DNA of 64,000 nucleotides, from assembly GCF_018135625.1 (NCBI RefSeq), contig NZ_CP073078.1, forward strand, positions 620,001-684,000, given 5' to 3'. Of this stretch, positions 1 to 9,425 are shown in pieces. This stretch comes from Phenylobacterium montanum. GTDB lineage: Bacteria > Pseudomonadota > Alphaproteobacteria > Caulobacterales > Caulobacteraceae. Below the pieces are notes generated by a model. The model saw only the letters and a program-made list of their open reading frames with translations, made no database searches and was not told the DNA's origin. Position 1 is the stretch's first letter. Every line of letters begins with the position of its first letter. A program made the translations under genes and the position numbers.

Positions 1-317
1 TCGATGCCCCGGATCGAAACGTCGTGGCGGTCTTCGTTGAAGGTGACGCCGGGGGTGAATTTGGCGAGGTCGGCGAAAGATTTGACCCCCTGGATGTCCA
101 TCTTGGCCGCCGTGAACGCGCTGACGCTCAGGGGGACCTTGCTCAGCGCCTGGGATTGACGCGTGGCGGTGACGATAATTTCCGTGGTGTCTTGAGGCTT
201 GGCCTTGGCAGGCGCCGGTGCGGCGGTCTGGGCGAAGGCCGCGGCGCCGCAGACCATCGGGGCGGCGAAGGCGGTGGTCGCCAGCAACAGGCGGCGTAGG
301 GCGGAATTTCGAGGCAT
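1..317 (-). CDS. TonB-dependent receptor, N-terminal part (runs off the window)
   Basis: Outer-membrane receptor for TonB-energised uptake; only the first ~105 residues are inside the window. The start codon is at 315-317 and is preceded by a clear AAGGAGG ribosome site at about 329-335. The N-terminus is a typical signal peptide (Arg-containing n-region, hydrophobic core, cleavage near AFA-QTA). It is followed by a TonB-box-like stretch, TTEIIVTATRQSQALSKVP, and the beginning of the plug domain (VPLSVSAFTAAKMD, then FTPGVTF and SIRGI). It is divergent from the glutamine-synthetase-like gene at 730 and has palindromic operator candidates 64-95 bp upstream of its start, so it is probably co-regulated with the polyamine island. 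The ligand cannot be read from the plug; a polyamine or polyamine-containing compound is only suggested by context. Confidence 0.85.
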   Translation of the reverse strand, partial: MPRNSALRRLLLATTAFAAPMVCGAAAFAQTAAPAPAKAKPQDTTEIIVTATRQSQALSKVPLSVSAFTAAKMDIQGVKSFADLAKFTPGVTFNEDRHDVSIRGI

Positions 318-729
318 GCGTGGAGTCCCCTCCTTATGGCGGGGTGACGTTGGTATGGCTCCGGCCATCGGTCAAGTCTCTGTGATCACATATTTTGCGA
401 CTGTGATCTCTGCGCCAACTGGCGCCGGGCTGCTGTTCAGGCTATGATGCATTTCTCCGCAGGCTGAACAGGATCTCCGGGGCCGGCCGTCAACGCCGCC
501 CCTTGCATGCGCCAAGACGCACCATCGAGACGCTCCGCACGCGCGCCGCTCAAGGCGGTGGCCCGTCAGGCGTCGTCAGCTTCGGATTTCGCAACAGTCG
601 GCTCGATATGTCGAATCTGGCGGCGCCAGCACCGCTGCGCGCCCGACGATTAGCGCCCAAAATCCACTTCAGCATACCGCTCGCGACGCTCCTTGCGTTG
701 CAAAAACAAATAAATTCAGTGAATTGAAA
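318..729. promoter_or_regulatory. Divergent intergenic region between TonB receptor and glutamine-synthetase-like gene
   Basis: These 412 bases carry no convincing gene; a 74-codon open frame at 503-727 has no ribosome site and no recognisable composition. The region holds the TonB-receptor ribosome site, the palindrome at 381-390 and a related half-site at 402-411. AT content rises just before the gene at 730 (around 690-728), as expected for a promoter/leader. I could not assign -35/-10 boxes with confidence. Confidence 0.5.
381..411. promoter_or_regulatory. Candidate operator: palindrome TGTGATCACA plus related half-site
   Basis: A perfect 10-bp palindrome TGTGATCACA (381-390) is followed 11 bp further by TGTGATCTCT (402-411), which keeps the left arm only. 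The 21-bp centre-to-centre spacing is two helical turns. The same palindrome recurs at 2145-2154, and close variants lie in the promoter region of the GntR regulator and the second glutamine-synthetase gene (16061-16070, 16221-16230). A short dyad of this size suits FadR/VanR-type GntR proteins. Assignment to the regulator at 16380 is inference. Confidence 0.5.
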
Positions 730-2121
730 ATGGCCAAGAAAAAGAACCGCGTCGCCGAAGAGACGACGCCCATCACCAATGTCGCGGAAGCTAAGGCTTG
801 GGCCTACGCCCGCGGGGTGACCGAAGTCGAGTGCCTTGTCCCGGACCTCGCCGGCGTCGCCCGCGGCAAGATCATGCCCGCCTCCAAGTTCTTCGAGGAC
901 ACGGCGATGGCGCTGCCCTCGTCGATCTTCATGCAGACTATCTCGGGGGAATATCCCGAAGAAAACGGCGACTTCCGCTTCGATCCCTCAGACGGCGATC
1001 TGGAGCTGAGGCCCGACTTCTCCAGCCTGTGCGACGTGCCCTGGGCGCCGGAGCCGACCGCGCAGGTGATCCACGACGCCTACTACCGCGATGGCCGACC
1101 GGTCGAGATCGCGCCGCGCCAGGTGCTGAGGCGGGTGCTGGATCTATACCGCAACAAGGGCTGGGAGCCGGTGGTGGCGCCCGAGCTGGAATTCTACCTG
1201 GTCAAGCGCAACACCGACCCCGACTATCCGCTGGAGCCGCCGATCGGCCGCTCCGGGCGGGCGGAGGCCGGCCGCCGCTCCTATTCGATCTCGGCGGTCA
1301 ACGAGTTCGACGCCATCTTCGAAGACATCTACGCCTTCGCCGAGGCCCAGGCGCTGGAGGTCGACACCCTGATCCATGAGGAAGGCGCAGCGCAGATGGA
1401 GATCAACCTGCGCCACGGCGATCCGCTGGTGCTGGCCGACCAGGTGTTCCTGCTCAAGCGCACGATCCGGGAAGCCGCCCTAGCGCACGACATCTACGCC
1501 ACCTTCATGGCCAAGCCGATCGCACACGAGCCGGGCTCGGCCATGCACGTTCACCAGTCGGTGCTGTCGCAGGAGACCGGCAAGAACATCTTCAGTGACG
1601 AGGAGGGGAGGCCGACCCAGGCTTTCTTCAACTTCCTGGGCGGGCACCAGCGCTATGTCCCGGCGGTGACCTGCATCCTGGCGCCCTACGTCAATTCCTA
1701 TCGGCGCCTGGTCAAGGGCGCCTCGGCGCCGGTGAACGTGCAGTGGGGCTATGACAATCGCACCACAGGCCTGCGAATCCCGCCGTCGTCGCCGTCCAAC
1801 CGGCGGATTGAGAACCGGGTGCCGTCGTCGGACGCCAATCCCTACCTGGCTCTGGCGGCCTCCCTGGCCTGCGGCTATCTGGGTCTGGTCGAGGCGCTGT
1901 CGCCCAGCGAACCGGTGAACGGCATGGCCGAAACCGACGAATTCGACCTGCCGGCCGGCTTGCTGGAAGCGGTCAACCTGTTCGAAGAGACCGAGGAACT
2001 GGGCGAGATATTCGGCCGCACCTTCGTCACCACCTATGCGGCGGTCAAACGGGCCGAATTCGCGACCTTCATGCGCGTGATCAGCCCCTGGGAGCGGGAA
2101 TTCCTGTTGCTGAACGTCTAG
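730..2121 (+). CDS. Glutamine-synthetase family protein, probable gamma-glutamylpolyamine synthetase (PuuA/PauA-like)
   Basis: ATP-dependent ligation of glutamate to an amine, most likely putrescine or another polyamine, in the cytoplasm. The protein has 463 residues from ATG 730 (an in-frame TTG lies two codons upstream at 724). It begins with the family hallmark VTEVECLVPDLAGVARGKIM, then the catalytic GS core: EFYLV and HEEGAAQMEIN metal-binding strands, the HVHQSV nucleotide-binding segment, the NRTTGLRIP loop and NRRIENRVPSSDANPYLA. The opening VECxxPDxxGxxRGKxxP motif distinguishes PuuA-like enzymes from true GlnA. A second paralogue lies at 14694-16040. No strong ribosome site precedes the start. 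An operator-like palindrome and a hairpin follow the stop. Substrate choice between putrescine, spermidine and other amines cannot be decided. Confidence 0.85.
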   Translation: MAKKKNRVAEETTPITNVAEAKAWAYARGVTEVECLVPDLAGVARGKIMPASKFFEDTAMALPSSIFMQTISGEYPEENGDFRFDPSDGDLELRPDFSSLCDVPWAPEPTAQVIHDAYYRDGRPVEIAPRQVLRRVLDLYRNKGWEPVVAPELEFYLVKRNTDPDYPLEPPIGRSGRAEAGRRSYSISAVNEFDAIFEDIYAFAEAQALEVDTLIHEEGAAQMEINLRHGDPLVLADQVFLLKRTIREAALAHDIYATFMAKPIAHEPGSAMHVHQSVLSQETGKNIFSDEEGRPTQAFFNFLGGHQRYVPAVTCILAPYVNSYRRLVKGASAPVNVQWGYDNRTTGLRIPPSSPSNRRIENRVPSSDANPYLALAASLACGYLGLVEALSPSEPVNGMAETDEFDLPAGLLEAVNLFEETEELGEIFGRTFVTTYAAVKRAEFATFMRVISPWEREFLLLNV

Positions 2122-2144
2122 GCCAGCGCCGAACGCTCGGTATT

Positions 2145-2154
2145 TGTGATCACA
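2145..2154. promoter_or_regulatory. Candidate operator: second TGTGATCACA palindrome
   Basis: Exact second copy of the 10-bp palindrome seen at 381-390, 24 bases after the stop of the glutamine-synthetase-like gene and 255 bases before the GH16 gene start. Its flanks, TATTTGTGATCACAGAAA, are A/T-rich. It could regulate the GH16 gene or be a remote site for the upstream promoter. No promoter elements are evident beside it. Confidence 0.4.
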
Positions 2155-2158
2155 GAAA

Positions 2159-2181
2159 GCCGGTCGCGCTATGCGACCGGC
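2159..2181 (+). terminator. Hairpin after the glutamine-synthetase-like gene
   Basis: Perfect 9-bp inverted repeat GCCGGTCGC / GCGACCGGC around a 5-base loop (GCTAT), 37 bases past the stop codon. There is no T-run on the plus strand, so it is either a weak intrinsic terminator or an mRNA-stabilising hairpin. Confidence 0.5.
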
Positions 2182-2408
2182 CGCCATGCCGATCGAAGGC
2201 CTTTGAAGCAACGTGGTGAATCGCTGTTGAGGTTACCGGCCGCCCAAATCCGACAGGAAGTGGTATTCTGGCGCCGAATACTTGTTGGGTCGCCATAATT
2301 GCGATCGGGATCAACCTTCGGTGTATGCTTAATTCCAATTAGTGACGTCGATACACGTCTGCTTTAACCAAAATTGCTGGAATTCCGGGCGTCCCGTCGG
2401 AGGCCCTG

Positions 2409-5400
2409 ATGTCGGCTGTGTACCTGAATTTCAACGGCCAAGCCGTCGCCACCAGCGCCGCCGCCCATGCCTGGCTCGACACGACCGGTTACGGGCAGAC
2501 GCTGACGGCGACCGCCACCCCGACCCAGTTCGGCGACCAGTACGGCGGCGGGACCATGATCGGCGGGACCGGCGACGACACCTTCTACATCATGGACAGC
2601 ACTGAAAATATCAGTGTGGCGTCCAGCACCGGCGTTGACACGGTGTACGCCTGGGCGAACTACACGCTGGTCGCGAACGTCAACAACATCACGCTGGAAA
2701 AGGCCGACCTGACCGCGGTCGGCAACAGCGGCGACGACCTGATGATTTCAGGCGGGACCCAGGACACCCTGATTGCGGGGTCGGGTTCGAACGTGCTGGT
2801 GGATGCCGGTTCAGGCGGCGTCTTCTTCCAGTTCAACGCGAACATGACCACCGACGTGATCTATGGATTCCAGGCCAGCGGAACCAATCACGACATCATC
2901 AATCTGAACGGGACGGGCTACAGCAACTTCACCCAGTTGCAATCACACCTGACTCAGCAGGGCTCGGACGCCCTGCTGACCCTGTCCCCGACACAGGCGA
3001 TCCTGATCCGCAACACCCTGGCCTCGTCGCTGACGGCGTCCGACTTCGGGTTCAGCGTGAGCCTGGCCAACGTCACCCCGACCTTCGACGACGAATTCAA
3101 CAGCCTGAGCCTGTGGAATTCCGCCACCGGGACGGGGACCTGGAAGACCAGCTTCATATCCGGCAACCAGACCGGCGCGCTGTCCTGGATGAGCCGGACC
3201 CTGGCGCCCAACAACGAGCAGGAAATCTACGTCGACCCGAGCTACGCCGGCAGCGGCGCGACGGCGCTTGGGCTGAACCCGTTTTCGATCAACAACGGCG
3301 TGCTGGACATCACCGCCAGCAAGACCCCGACTGCGGACCTCAGCGTCCTGAACAATTTCAAATATACCTCCGGCCTGATCACGACGGAAAAGTCGTTCTC
3401 GCAGACCTACGGCTATTTCGAAATGAAGGCCGAACTGCCGTCTGGGCAGGGCGTGTGGCCTGCTTTCTGGATGCTGCCGGCGGACGGCAGCTGGCCTCCG
3501 GAACTGGACGTGATGGAGCAGATCGGGGGCGGGCAGGTCTTTCAGACCGCCCACTCGGTCAATTCGAGCGGAACGGCGATCGCCAACGGCTTTTCGTCCT
3601 TCGTGCCCGGCAACAGCACCGGCTTCCATACCTACGGGGTGCTTTGGACGCCGACGACGCTCGCCTGGTATGTCGATGGCGTCGAGGTCGCCAGCATGGC
3701 GACGCCCGCCGACATGAACAAGCCGATGTACATGCTGGTGAACCTGGCCGTCGGCGGCAACTGGCCGGGCTCGCCGTCGGCCGACTTCACATCGGCGCAG
3801 ATGCAGGTGGACTATGTCCGCGCCTATAGCCTGGCCAGCTTGAACCTCGCCGACGGCGCCCCGCCATCCTCGATCCAGAGCTCGACGCCGTCCTCCGCGC
3901 CGCAATCGGCGCCGTCAGCGCCTTCCACGCCCACCGCGACCCCGCCCACCTCGGCGGCTGACAGCTATCAGGCCTCGGCGGGTCACGCCCTGACGGTCAG
4001 CGCCGCCCAGGGCGTGCTGGCCAACGACACCGACAACAACGGCCAGACCATGACGGCGGCCCTGGCCGCCAATGGCGGGCCGCAGCACGGAACGTTGACG
4101 CTCAACGCGGACGGCTCCTTCACCTATGCCCCGACCGCGGGCTACGCGGGGACGGACAGCTTCACCTACATCGCCAAGGACAGCTCGAGCACTGGAACTG
4201 CGACCACCGTCACCTTGACGGTGGGCGCGACAGCGCCATCTGCGGTCACCGAAACCTATTCCGCCAAGGCGGGCGCGGCGCTCACGGTAAGCGCGGCCCA
4301 GGGTGTGCTCGCCAACGACGCCGACAACAACGGTCTCGCCCTGACGGCGAGCCTGGCGACCAATGGCGGCCCGCAGCACGGGACCTTGACGCTCAACGCC
4401 GACGGCTCCTTCACCTACACCCCGACCGCCGGCTACAGCGGAACCGACAGCTTCACCTACGTCGCCAAGGACAGCCTTGGCTCCAGCGCGGCGACCACCG
4501 TGACGCTGAACGTGGGCTCGACCGCCCCGACCAGCCATGCCGACGCCTACGGCGTGAAGACCGGCGCCTCGATCACCGAATCGGCGGCCCAGGGCGTGCT
4601 GGCCAATGATGTCGACAATAACGGGCTCACCCTGACGGCGAGCCTGGCGGCCAACGGGGGCCCGCAGCACGGATCCCTGACGCTGAACGCGGACGGGTCG
4701 TTCACCTACACCCCGACTGCGGGTTATGCCGGCACGGACAGCTTCACCTACATCGCCAGCGACGGCCTTTCCGCCGGGACCGCCACCACCGTGACGCTGA
4801 ACGTGGCCGCGACGCCGATCGTCACCCATACGGCGGCCTACTCCGTGCGTCAGGGCTCCTCGCTCACGACCACCACGACCAATGGCGTCCTGTCGTTCGA
4901 CACCGACAGCAACGGGTTGACGATGACGGCCTCGCTTGTGGCCAACGGCGGGCCGGCTCACGGGACCTTGACCCTGAACGCGGACGGGACCTTCACCTAC
5001 ACGCCGACCGCCGGCTACATCGGCACGGACAGCTTCACCTATGTCGCCAGCGACGGCGCCACCACCTCCGCGCCGGTGACCATCGGCCTCAAGGTGACGG
5101 CTGCGCCGCCGCTTTCGCATACCGACTACTATACCGCGCAAGCGGGCTCTGCCCTGACCGAGTCCGCCTCCGCAGGCGTTCTGGCCAACGACACGGATCC
5201 CAACGGCCTGACACTTAGCGCGTCGCTGTCCGGAAGCGGCCCAGCCCACGGGACCCTGACGCTGAATGCGAACGGTTCGTTCGTCTATACGCCGAACGCC
5301 GGCTATGTCGGGGCCGACAGCTTCAAGTATGTCGCCAGCGACGGCCAAGCCTCGGGCCAGGTGACGACCGTCAATCTGACCGTCGCCTCCAGCGCGCCGG

Positions 5401-6203
5401 CGGGCGCGGCCGACACCTACTCGGCGACCACCGGCAAGACCCTGAACATCTCGGCGATCCAGGGGGTGCTGGCCAATGACGTCGACCACAATGGCTTGCG
5501 GCTCGACGCGGCGCTGACCGTCGGGCCGACCCACGGGACGTTGACCCTGGATGCGAACGGGTCGTTCATCTACACGCCCAATGCCGGCTTCACCGGCGTC
5601 GACACGTTCAAATACACGCCGAGCGATTCACTCGGCAGCGGCTCGGGCACGCTGGTGACGATCAATGTCGGCTCAGGGACCAGCACTGCGACGGTCGGCG
5701 CCACTTCGTCCTCGACCGGGGCGCCGATGGAGTCCCAGGCCGCCAGCTCCGTCCATGTCGCGACCAGTTCCAGCGACCACAATATCGGCTCGGCCCAGAC
5801 CGTGGACTCGGCGTTCAGCTATTCGCTGGTCGGCCTGGGCGCCAAGACCCTGGTGCTGACCGGCAGCGCCAACGTGACGGGCACGGCCAACGCCTATGGC
5901 GACCACATCACCGCCAATAGCGGCAACGATGTCCTGGTCGCGGGGGGCGGCAACGACACCCTCACCGGCGGCTCGGGCACGGACACCTTCGTGTTCAAGC
6001 CCGGGACCGGCCACGACACTGTGGTCGGCTTCCGTGGCCACGACGTCATCGACCTCTCGGCCTATCTGGACCACGGCTATACGCCGACCCTGACCAATGT
6101 CGGCTACAACACCGAGATCAGCTTCTCGAACGGCGACCAGATCACGCTCCTGGGCATCAACAAGTCAATGCTGATCCACAGCACGGTCGGCTTCACCCAC
6201 TGA
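2409..6203 (+). CDS. Large secreted RTX-type GH16 beta-glucanase with six Ig-like repeats
   Basis: 1264-residue extracellular glycosidase, predicted to cleave beta-1,3/1,4-glucans. GGAGG at 2399-2403 sits 5 bases before ATG 2409. There is no Sec signal peptide. The first ~200 residues are calcium-binding RTX-like ([26 protein letters not shown]). Residues ~222-480 are a GH16 jelly-roll domain with the catalytic signature ELDVME (Glu365, Asp367, Glu370) and the [15 protein letters not shown] strand. A Ser/Pro/Thr linker follows, then six ~97-residue Ig-like (VCBS/Big_9 type) repeats with the core GVLANDxDxNG...[12 protein letters not shown]. The C-terminus (~1160-1264) has RTX nonapeptides ([19 protein letters not shown]) and a type I secretion-like tail. 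Export by a type I secretion system is therefore expected, but none is encoded here. It ends 15 bases from the convergent molybdoenzyme gene. Confidence 0.9.
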   Translation: MSAVYLNFNGQAVATSAAAHAWLDTTGYGQTLTATATPTQFGDQYGGGTMIGGTGDDTFYIMDSTENISVASSTGVDTVYAWANYTLVANVNNITLEKADLTAVGNSGDDLMISGGTQDTLIAGSGSNVLVDAGSGGVFFQFNANMTTDVIYGFQASGTNHDIINLNGTGYSNFTQLQSHLTQQGSDALLTLSPTQAILIRNTLASSLTASDFGFSVSLANVTPTFDDEFNSLSLWNSATGTGTWKTSFISGNQTGALSWMSRTLAPNNEQEIYVDPSYAGSGATALGLNPFSINNGVLDITASKTPTADLSVLNNFKYTSGLITTEKSFSQTYGYFEMKAELPSGQGVWPAFWMLPADGSWPPELDVMEQIGGGQVFQTAHSVNSSGTAIANGFSSFVPGNSTGFHTYGVLWTPTTLAWYVDGVEVASMATPADMNKPMYMLVNLAVGGNWPGSPSADFTSAQMQVDYVRAYSLASLNLADGAPPSSIQSSTPSSAPQSAPSAPSTPTATPPTSAADSYQASAGHALTVSAAQGVLANDTDNNGQTMTAALAANGGPQHGTLTLNADGSFTYAPTAGYAGTDSFTYIAKDSSSTGTATTVTLTVGATAPSAVTETYSAKAGAALTVSAAQGVLANDADNNGLALTASLATNGGPQHGTLTLNADGSFTYTPTAGYSGTDSFTYVAKDSLGSSAATTVTLNVGSTAPTSHADAYGVKTGASITESAAQGVLANDVDNNGLTLTASLAANGGPQHGSLTLNADGSFTYTPTAGYAGTDSFTYIASDGLSAGTATTVTLNVAATPIVTHTAAYSVRQGSSLTTTTTNGVLSFDTDSNGLTMTASLVANGGPAHGTLTLNADGTFTYTPTAGYIGTDSFTYVASDGATTSAPVTIGLKVTAAPPLSHTDYYTAQAGSALTESASAGVLANDTDPNGLTLSASLSGSGPAHGTLTLNANGSFVYTPNAGYVGADSFKYVASDGQASGQVTTVNLTVASSAPAGAADTYSATTGKTLNISAIQGVLANDVDHNGLRLDAALTVGPTHGTLTLDANGSFIYTPNAGFTGVDTFKYTPSDSLGSGSGTLVTINVGSGTSTATVGATSSSTGAPMESQAASSVHVATSSSDHNIGSAQTVDSAFSYSLVGLGAKTLVLTGSANVTGTANAYGDHITANSGNDVLVAGGGNDTLTGGSGTDTFVFKPGTGHDTVVGFRGHDVIDLSAYLDHGYTPTLTNVGYNTEISFSNGDQITLLGINKSMLIHSTVGFTH
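3954..5680 (+). repeat. Six tandem ~290-bp repeats coding Ig-like domains
   Basis: In-frame tandem repeats start near 3954, 4242, 4533, 4824, 5115 and 5403, a period of about 290 bp (96-97 codons). Each unit codes a domain with xYxxxxGxxLTxSAxxGVLANDxDxNG at the front and GxDSFxYxAxDxxSxG at the end. Units 1-3 are closest to one another. Unit 4 is the most divergent ([12 protein letters not shown]), and unit 6 ends the array before the RTX tail. Confidence 0.9.
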
Positions 6204-6218
6204 GGTCGGCGGCGGTCT

Positions 6219-8518
6219 TCACACCTTGATCTTCGGTCCGATCGGCAGGTCGCGGATGCGCTTGCCGGTCGCGGCGAAGATGGCGTTGGTCAGGGCCGGC
6301 GCCACAGGCGGCAGGCAGGGCTCGCCGACGCCTCCCAGCGGCTGATCGAACGAGCCGCCCAGGATATGCACGCGGATATCCTTGGGCGCGCCGTCGATAC
6401 GCGTCACCGGGAAGCTGTCGAAATTGCCCTGCTGGGCGCGGCCGTCCTTGAAGCTGACCTCGCCGCCCTGGGCCAGGCTGACGCCCATGATCACCGAGCC
6501 CTCGGCCTGGGAGCGAACCCGGTCGGGATTGACCACCGCGCCGCAATCCACGGCCACGTCTGCCCGGATCACCTGCAGCGTCCCGTCCGGCGCCACCTCG
6601 ACCTCCATGGCGCAGGCCGTGTAGGTGACGAAGCTGTAGTGACCGGCGATGCCCAGGCCGCGGCCCTTGGGCAGGGTCCGGCCCCAGCCGATCTCCTTGG
6701 CCGCCCGCTCGATCACGGCGCGCAGCCGCCCGGTGTCGATCGGATAGAGGGCGGGGTCTTCGCCATAGTTGAAGGTGTCGTTCAGGCCCTTGGGGTCGAC
6801 CTTGCGCGGCGCGCCGATCACCTCCAGCAGGAAGTCCTTCGGGTCCCGGCCGGTTTCGTGCGCCAACTCGGCGATGAAGGACTGCACGGCGAAGGCGTGC
6901 GGGACGTTGGAGACCGAGCGGAACCAGCCGATCCGAGCGTGTGAGGCTGCTTGCGGGTTCTCCAGCCGCATCACCGGAATATCCAGCGGCAGGTTGGTCG
7001 CGCCCATGCCGAGTTCGTCGTCGGACTCTTGCTTGGGGTCGGGGCCGAAGGTCGAGCTGATGGTCGAGGCGCAGGTGCGGTGCCGCCAGGCGGCGACCTT
7101 GCCCTTGGCGTCCAGCCCGGCCTCGAGGCGCTCCAACGAGACCGTGTGGTAGTAGTCGTGCTGGATGTCGTCCTCGCGGGTCCAGGTCACCTTGACCGGC
7201 GCGCCATCCATGGCCTTGGACAGCAGCGCCGCCTCGACCACGAAGTCGGGCTTGGACTTGCGGCCGAAGGCGCCGCCCAGGAGGGTGACGTGGACCGTGA
7301 TGTCCTCGGCCTTGCCTCCCAGGGCGAAGGCGACCACTTCGCGGGTCACCTGCGGCGCCTGCACAGGGGCCCAGGCCTCCCAGCCGCCGCCCGGCCTGGC
7401 CCGGACCGTGGCGGTGGGGGTCTCCATCGAGGCATGGGCTAGGTGCGGCAGGTAGTATTCCGCCGTCACCCGCTTGGCCGCGCCGGCTAGGCCCTTGTCG
7501 ATGTCGCCGACATCGCGGATCACCTTGCCGGGCTTGCGGGCCGAGGCCTCGAGTTCGGAGCGGAAGGCCTTGCTTTCATAGGTGGCGTTGGCGCCGTCGT
7601 TCCAGGTGACCTTCAGCGCCTTGCGGCCTTTGATCGCCGCCCAGGTGTTCTTCGCCACCACGGCTACCCCGCCCAGCGGCTGGAAGGGCGGGCCCTCGCG
7701 CGGCGGGGCGATGGTCACCACCTTCAGCACGCCCGGCACCTTCATGGTCTCGGCGGCGTCGTAACTGGCCACGGTCCCACCGACCACGGGGGGACGGGCG
7801 ACCACGGCATAGACGCAGCCCTCGGGGCGCACATCGCCCCCATAGACCGCCTTGCCGGTGACGATGTCGGCCCGGTCGACGCCCGAGATCACGTCCTTGC
7901 CGACATAGCGGAAGGCCGCCGGAGACTTCAGCTTCAGGCTCTCGCGCGCAGGAATCGGATACTGCGCCGCGGCCTTGGCCAGTTCGCCATAGCCCAGGCG
8001 GCGGCCGGTCGGTGAGTGGACGACGGCATGGTTCTCGGCTCGGACCTCGATCGCGGGCACGCCCCATTTGGTGGCGGCGGCCTGCTCAAGCATGGTCCGC
8101 GCGGCGGCGCCGGCGCGGCGCATGGGGCCGAAATAGTGGCGCATGCTGCGCGAGCCGTCGGTGTCCTGGTTGCCGTACTTCGCTTCGTCGCCGTCGGCCT
8201 GGACCACCTTCACGCGGGCGAAGTCGGCCTCCAGTTCGTCGGCCAGCACCAGGGCGAGGCTGGTCTTGATGCCCTGGCCCATCTCCTGGCGGTGAGTGGT
8301 CAGGGTGACCTGGCCGTCTTCGCCGATAGCGATGAACAGCCGCGGATCGTCGCGCCAACCATTGTCGTCGCCGTCGGCGCCGTATTTCGGCGGATCGTCG
8401 GCGAAGGCGCGCCCCTTCAGGCCCACAGCCAGCACCAGGCCGCCGCCAAGGCCCATCAGGACGCCACGGCGGCTCAGGTTCTCCAGGTCGGGCAGTGCCC
8501 GGGACGAGACCAGCTTGT

Positions 8519-8522
<4 letters not shown>
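6219..8522 (-). CDS. Molybdopterin-binding large subunit, isoquinoline 1-oxidoreductase/aldehyde oxidase type (IorB-like)
   Basis: Large catalytic subunit (767 residues) of a xanthine-oxidase family molybdoenzyme; these hydroxylate N-heterocycles or oxidise aldehydes. Start ATG 8522 overlaps the stop of the Fe-S subunit (ATGA). The N-terminus carries a Tat signal ([18 protein letters not shown]...AFA), so a folded cofactor-loaded enzyme is sent to the periplasm. Moco-binding segments seen are GRKSKPD after [24 protein letters not shown], and [13 protein letters not shown] near residue 732, whose Glu is the conserved catalytic base of the family. IorB proteins are characteristically exported and paired with a small Fe-S subunit and cytochrome c, exactly as here. 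In this operon an aminoaldehyde produced by the spermidine dehydrogenase is an attractive substrate, but that is inference. No molybdenum-cofactor maturation gene is nearby. Confidence 0.88.
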
Positions 8523-8974
<452 letters not shown>

Positions 8975-8976
8975 GG

Positions 8977-9351
8977 CTATTTCTTCAGCGTCTGGAGATA
9001 GGCGATCAGGTCGGCCCGGTCCGGGGCCGCCGGCACGCTGATCACCATGCGCGTGCCGGGCACCTTCTTGTTCGGAGCGGTGATGAAACTGTCGATATTG
9101 GCCGGAGTCCAGGTCAGGCCCGAGGCTTTCAGGGCGTCCGAATAGTTGAAGCTGGTCGAGGCCGCCTTGCGCCCCACCACCCCGAACAGGTTGGGGGCGG
9201 CTGTCGGCGTAGCCCCAGCCGTGTTCACATGGCACATGCCGCAGCGCTGCTTGAACAGGGTCGCGCCCTTGGCGGGATCGCCGGCGGCCTGGGCCACTGC
9301 CGGCAGGGCGAAGGCTATGGCCAGGATGGCGAGGGTGGTTCGGCGAAGCAC
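8977..9351 (-). CDS. Periplasmic c-type cytochrome (class I, cytochrome c2-like)
   Basis: 124-residue haem protein that probably accepts electrons from the molybdoenzyme or the spermidine dehydrogenase and passes them to the respiratory chain. The GTG start at 9351 has a good GGAGG eight bases upstream. A Sec signal peptide ([24 protein letters not shown]) is followed by the haem-binding motif CGMCH (Cys37, Cys40, His41). A likely axial Met102 lies in GTRMVI. The size and the [11 protein letters not shown] segment match cytochrome c2/c-550 proteins. It sits 74 bases downstream of the amidohydrolase and directly upstream of the Fe-S subunit, so it is part of the same transcript or begins a sub-operon. 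Confidence 0.9.
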   Translation of the reverse strand: MLRRTTLAILAIAFALPAVAQAAGDPAKGATLFKQRCGMCHVNTAGATPTAAPNLFGVVGRKAASTSFNYSDALKASGLTWTPANIDSFITAPNKKVPGTRMVISVPAAPDRADLIAYLQTLKK

Positions 9352-9425
9352 GGCGATTCCTCCAGAGGGTAAGCTGGGACGTAGGGGCGAGTGTTGTCGC
9401 AGGCGGTCCGGTCGGGCGAGTCTTT

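Noticed and set aside
381-390. TGTGATCACA as a CRP/FNR-type site
   Set aside because: Those sites have TGTGA and TCACA separated by six bases; here the arms are contiguous.
503-727. 74-codon open frame upstream of the first glutamine-synthetase-like gene
   Set aside because: No ribosome site, Arg/Ser/Thr-rich without a motif, and it lies in the regulatory region.
3954-5680. Tandem repeats considered as a CRISPR-like or satellite array
   Set aside because: The period is about 290 bp and stays in frame, coding for Ig-like domains; there are no short repeats with unique spacers.
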